DNA of 64,000 nucleotides from Deuterostichococcus epilithicus (taxonomy: Eukaryota > Chlorophyta > Trebouxiophyceae > Prasiolales > Stichococcaceae): positions 2,852,001 to 2,916,000 of the forward strand of contig JAVTLE010000014.1 in assembly GCA_033439295.1 (NCBI GenBank). The letters are read 5' to 3'. The notes below the pieces were generated by a model. The model saw nothing but the letters and a program-made list of their open reading frames with translations, did not search any database and was not told where the DNA came from. This document shows positions 63,501-64,000 of this stretch, piece by piece (position 1 is the stretch's first letter; the number at the start of each line of letters is the position of its first letter). A program made the translations under genes and the position numbers.

Positions 63501-63789
63501 GTATTGAAACTTGAACTCGACACACTTGTCAGTTTGATTTAGAAACAGGCAAGGACGCACCGAGCCCTGCGCAAGCTCCAGCAGCAGGATGCCAAAGGAC
63601 CAGATGTCGGCGCGCTCATCGTAGCCCACCTCCTCGTCCGGCGTGACCACCTGTGCAGACAGAAGAACCTTGCGGTACACAGCTTGCGGCTGTGCTGCAA
63701 GCGGAGGGAACATGCCCTTTACAGGAGCAGAGCAGGGCATGGCCCAGAGCAACAGTTCCGTACCTCAGGCGCCATCCAGGCCGGGGTGC
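60584..63789 (-). CDS. STE20-like protein kinase fused to a SYLF (Ysc84) domain, 5' part outside window
   Basis: Minus-strand exons 63764-63789, 63561-63650, 63336-63458, 63059-63148, 62756-62839, 62226-62447, 61772-61934, 61325-61508, 60966-61125 and 60584-60802 are all in phase (about 453 residues visible). The first four give the kinase C-lobe: GTPAWMAPEV (activation-loop end), GYDERADIWSFGILLLELAQG and CLQKEPARRASAAQLLQHPVF, like OSR1/SPAK STE20 kinases. A linker ends KKMPRVPSRSK. Then comes a complete SYLF lipid-binding domain: EEVQHALQLLRKA, DLAACKGLVFGRAHKTGHGV, GTGFAMAR, WSAPAFLHVVGHGVGIAIGAEELGFVL split by an intron, and LNERVYG, with a His-rich insert. The tail is Gln/Ala-rich. The join 62756 to 62447 is phase 0; alternatively a separate SYLF gene starts at ATG 62444. 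Confidence 0.75.
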
Positions 63790-64000
63790 CTGCGCAGCCA
63801 CAAATATGGTCAGCGCGCAACACTCTTCGTGTCCTCACACTGACGGCGCGGCGCCGCACGAGTGAACAGGGTGCAAAACAGGGGCATGACGACAGGAACA
63901 GCATGCAGACGGTCGGGCTGCTGCGCAAGGCCGGCTCCCCGCCGTAGTGAGGGCGCACCCGTGAAGGTGGAGCAAGCGGCGGCATGGCGCGCCCGCAGGC
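63790..64000. other. Intron or upstream part of the kinase gene
   Basis: The sequence left of the first visible exon's acceptor shows no further kinase motif; the rest of the kinase N-lobe lies beyond the window. Confidence 0.45.

Overview
This looks like a nuclear chromosome segment from a green alga, most likely a trebouxiophyte. The genes are GC-rich and split into many short exons by short introns. The gene set is of the plant lineage: an ABA4-type neoxanthin synthesis protein, a LOG cytokinin-activating enzyme, a HOS1-like ELYS-domain protein and a nuclear-encoded organellar DNA gyrase A. A few N bases (5.5-6.5 kb) indicate a draft assembly. I built the gene models by hand, using reading-frame phase across introns and recall of protein families. 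About 135 introns are modelled, and phase carries through in almost every gene.

Region by region: 1-1696 is the 3' part of an EF-hand gene (+). Positions 1.7-9.4 kb are protein-gene-poor. They hold a minus-strand array of four spliceosomal RNA genes, U4, U5, U1 and U2. Each has the same 9-base element about 60 bases upstream and a C-rich tract directly downstream. Two small hAT-type elements sit between U4 and U5, and two ~0.95-kb direct repeats flank the whole array. Then follow ABA4 (+), LOG (-), a HOS1-like gene (+), RNA polymerase III subunit RPC3 (-), an mTERF protein (-), a small unknown gene (+), an EF-hand gene (+), splicing factor SF3A3 (-) and a small membrane protein gene (+). From 35.1 to 45.6 kb (-) lies a 25-exon gene for a processive GT2 glycosyltransferase (cellulose-synthase-like) whose C-terminal membrane segments run in frame into a GH9 cellulase-like domain. 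After it come gyrase A (+), a METTL21-like methyltransferase (+), a phosphoglycerate-mutase-like phosphatase (+), a SKI8/WDR61 WD40 protein (+) and, running off the right end (-), a STE20-like kinase that appears fused to a SYLF lipid-binding domain.

The genes do not form one pathway. Splicing is a partial theme, through four snRNAs and SF3A3. The strongest novelty candidates are the GT2-GH9 fusion, whose GH9 part has lost its catalytic acidic residues; the snRNA array with shared upstream and downstream elements; the kinase-SYLF fusion; and an unusually high share of GC-AG introns (9 of about 135).
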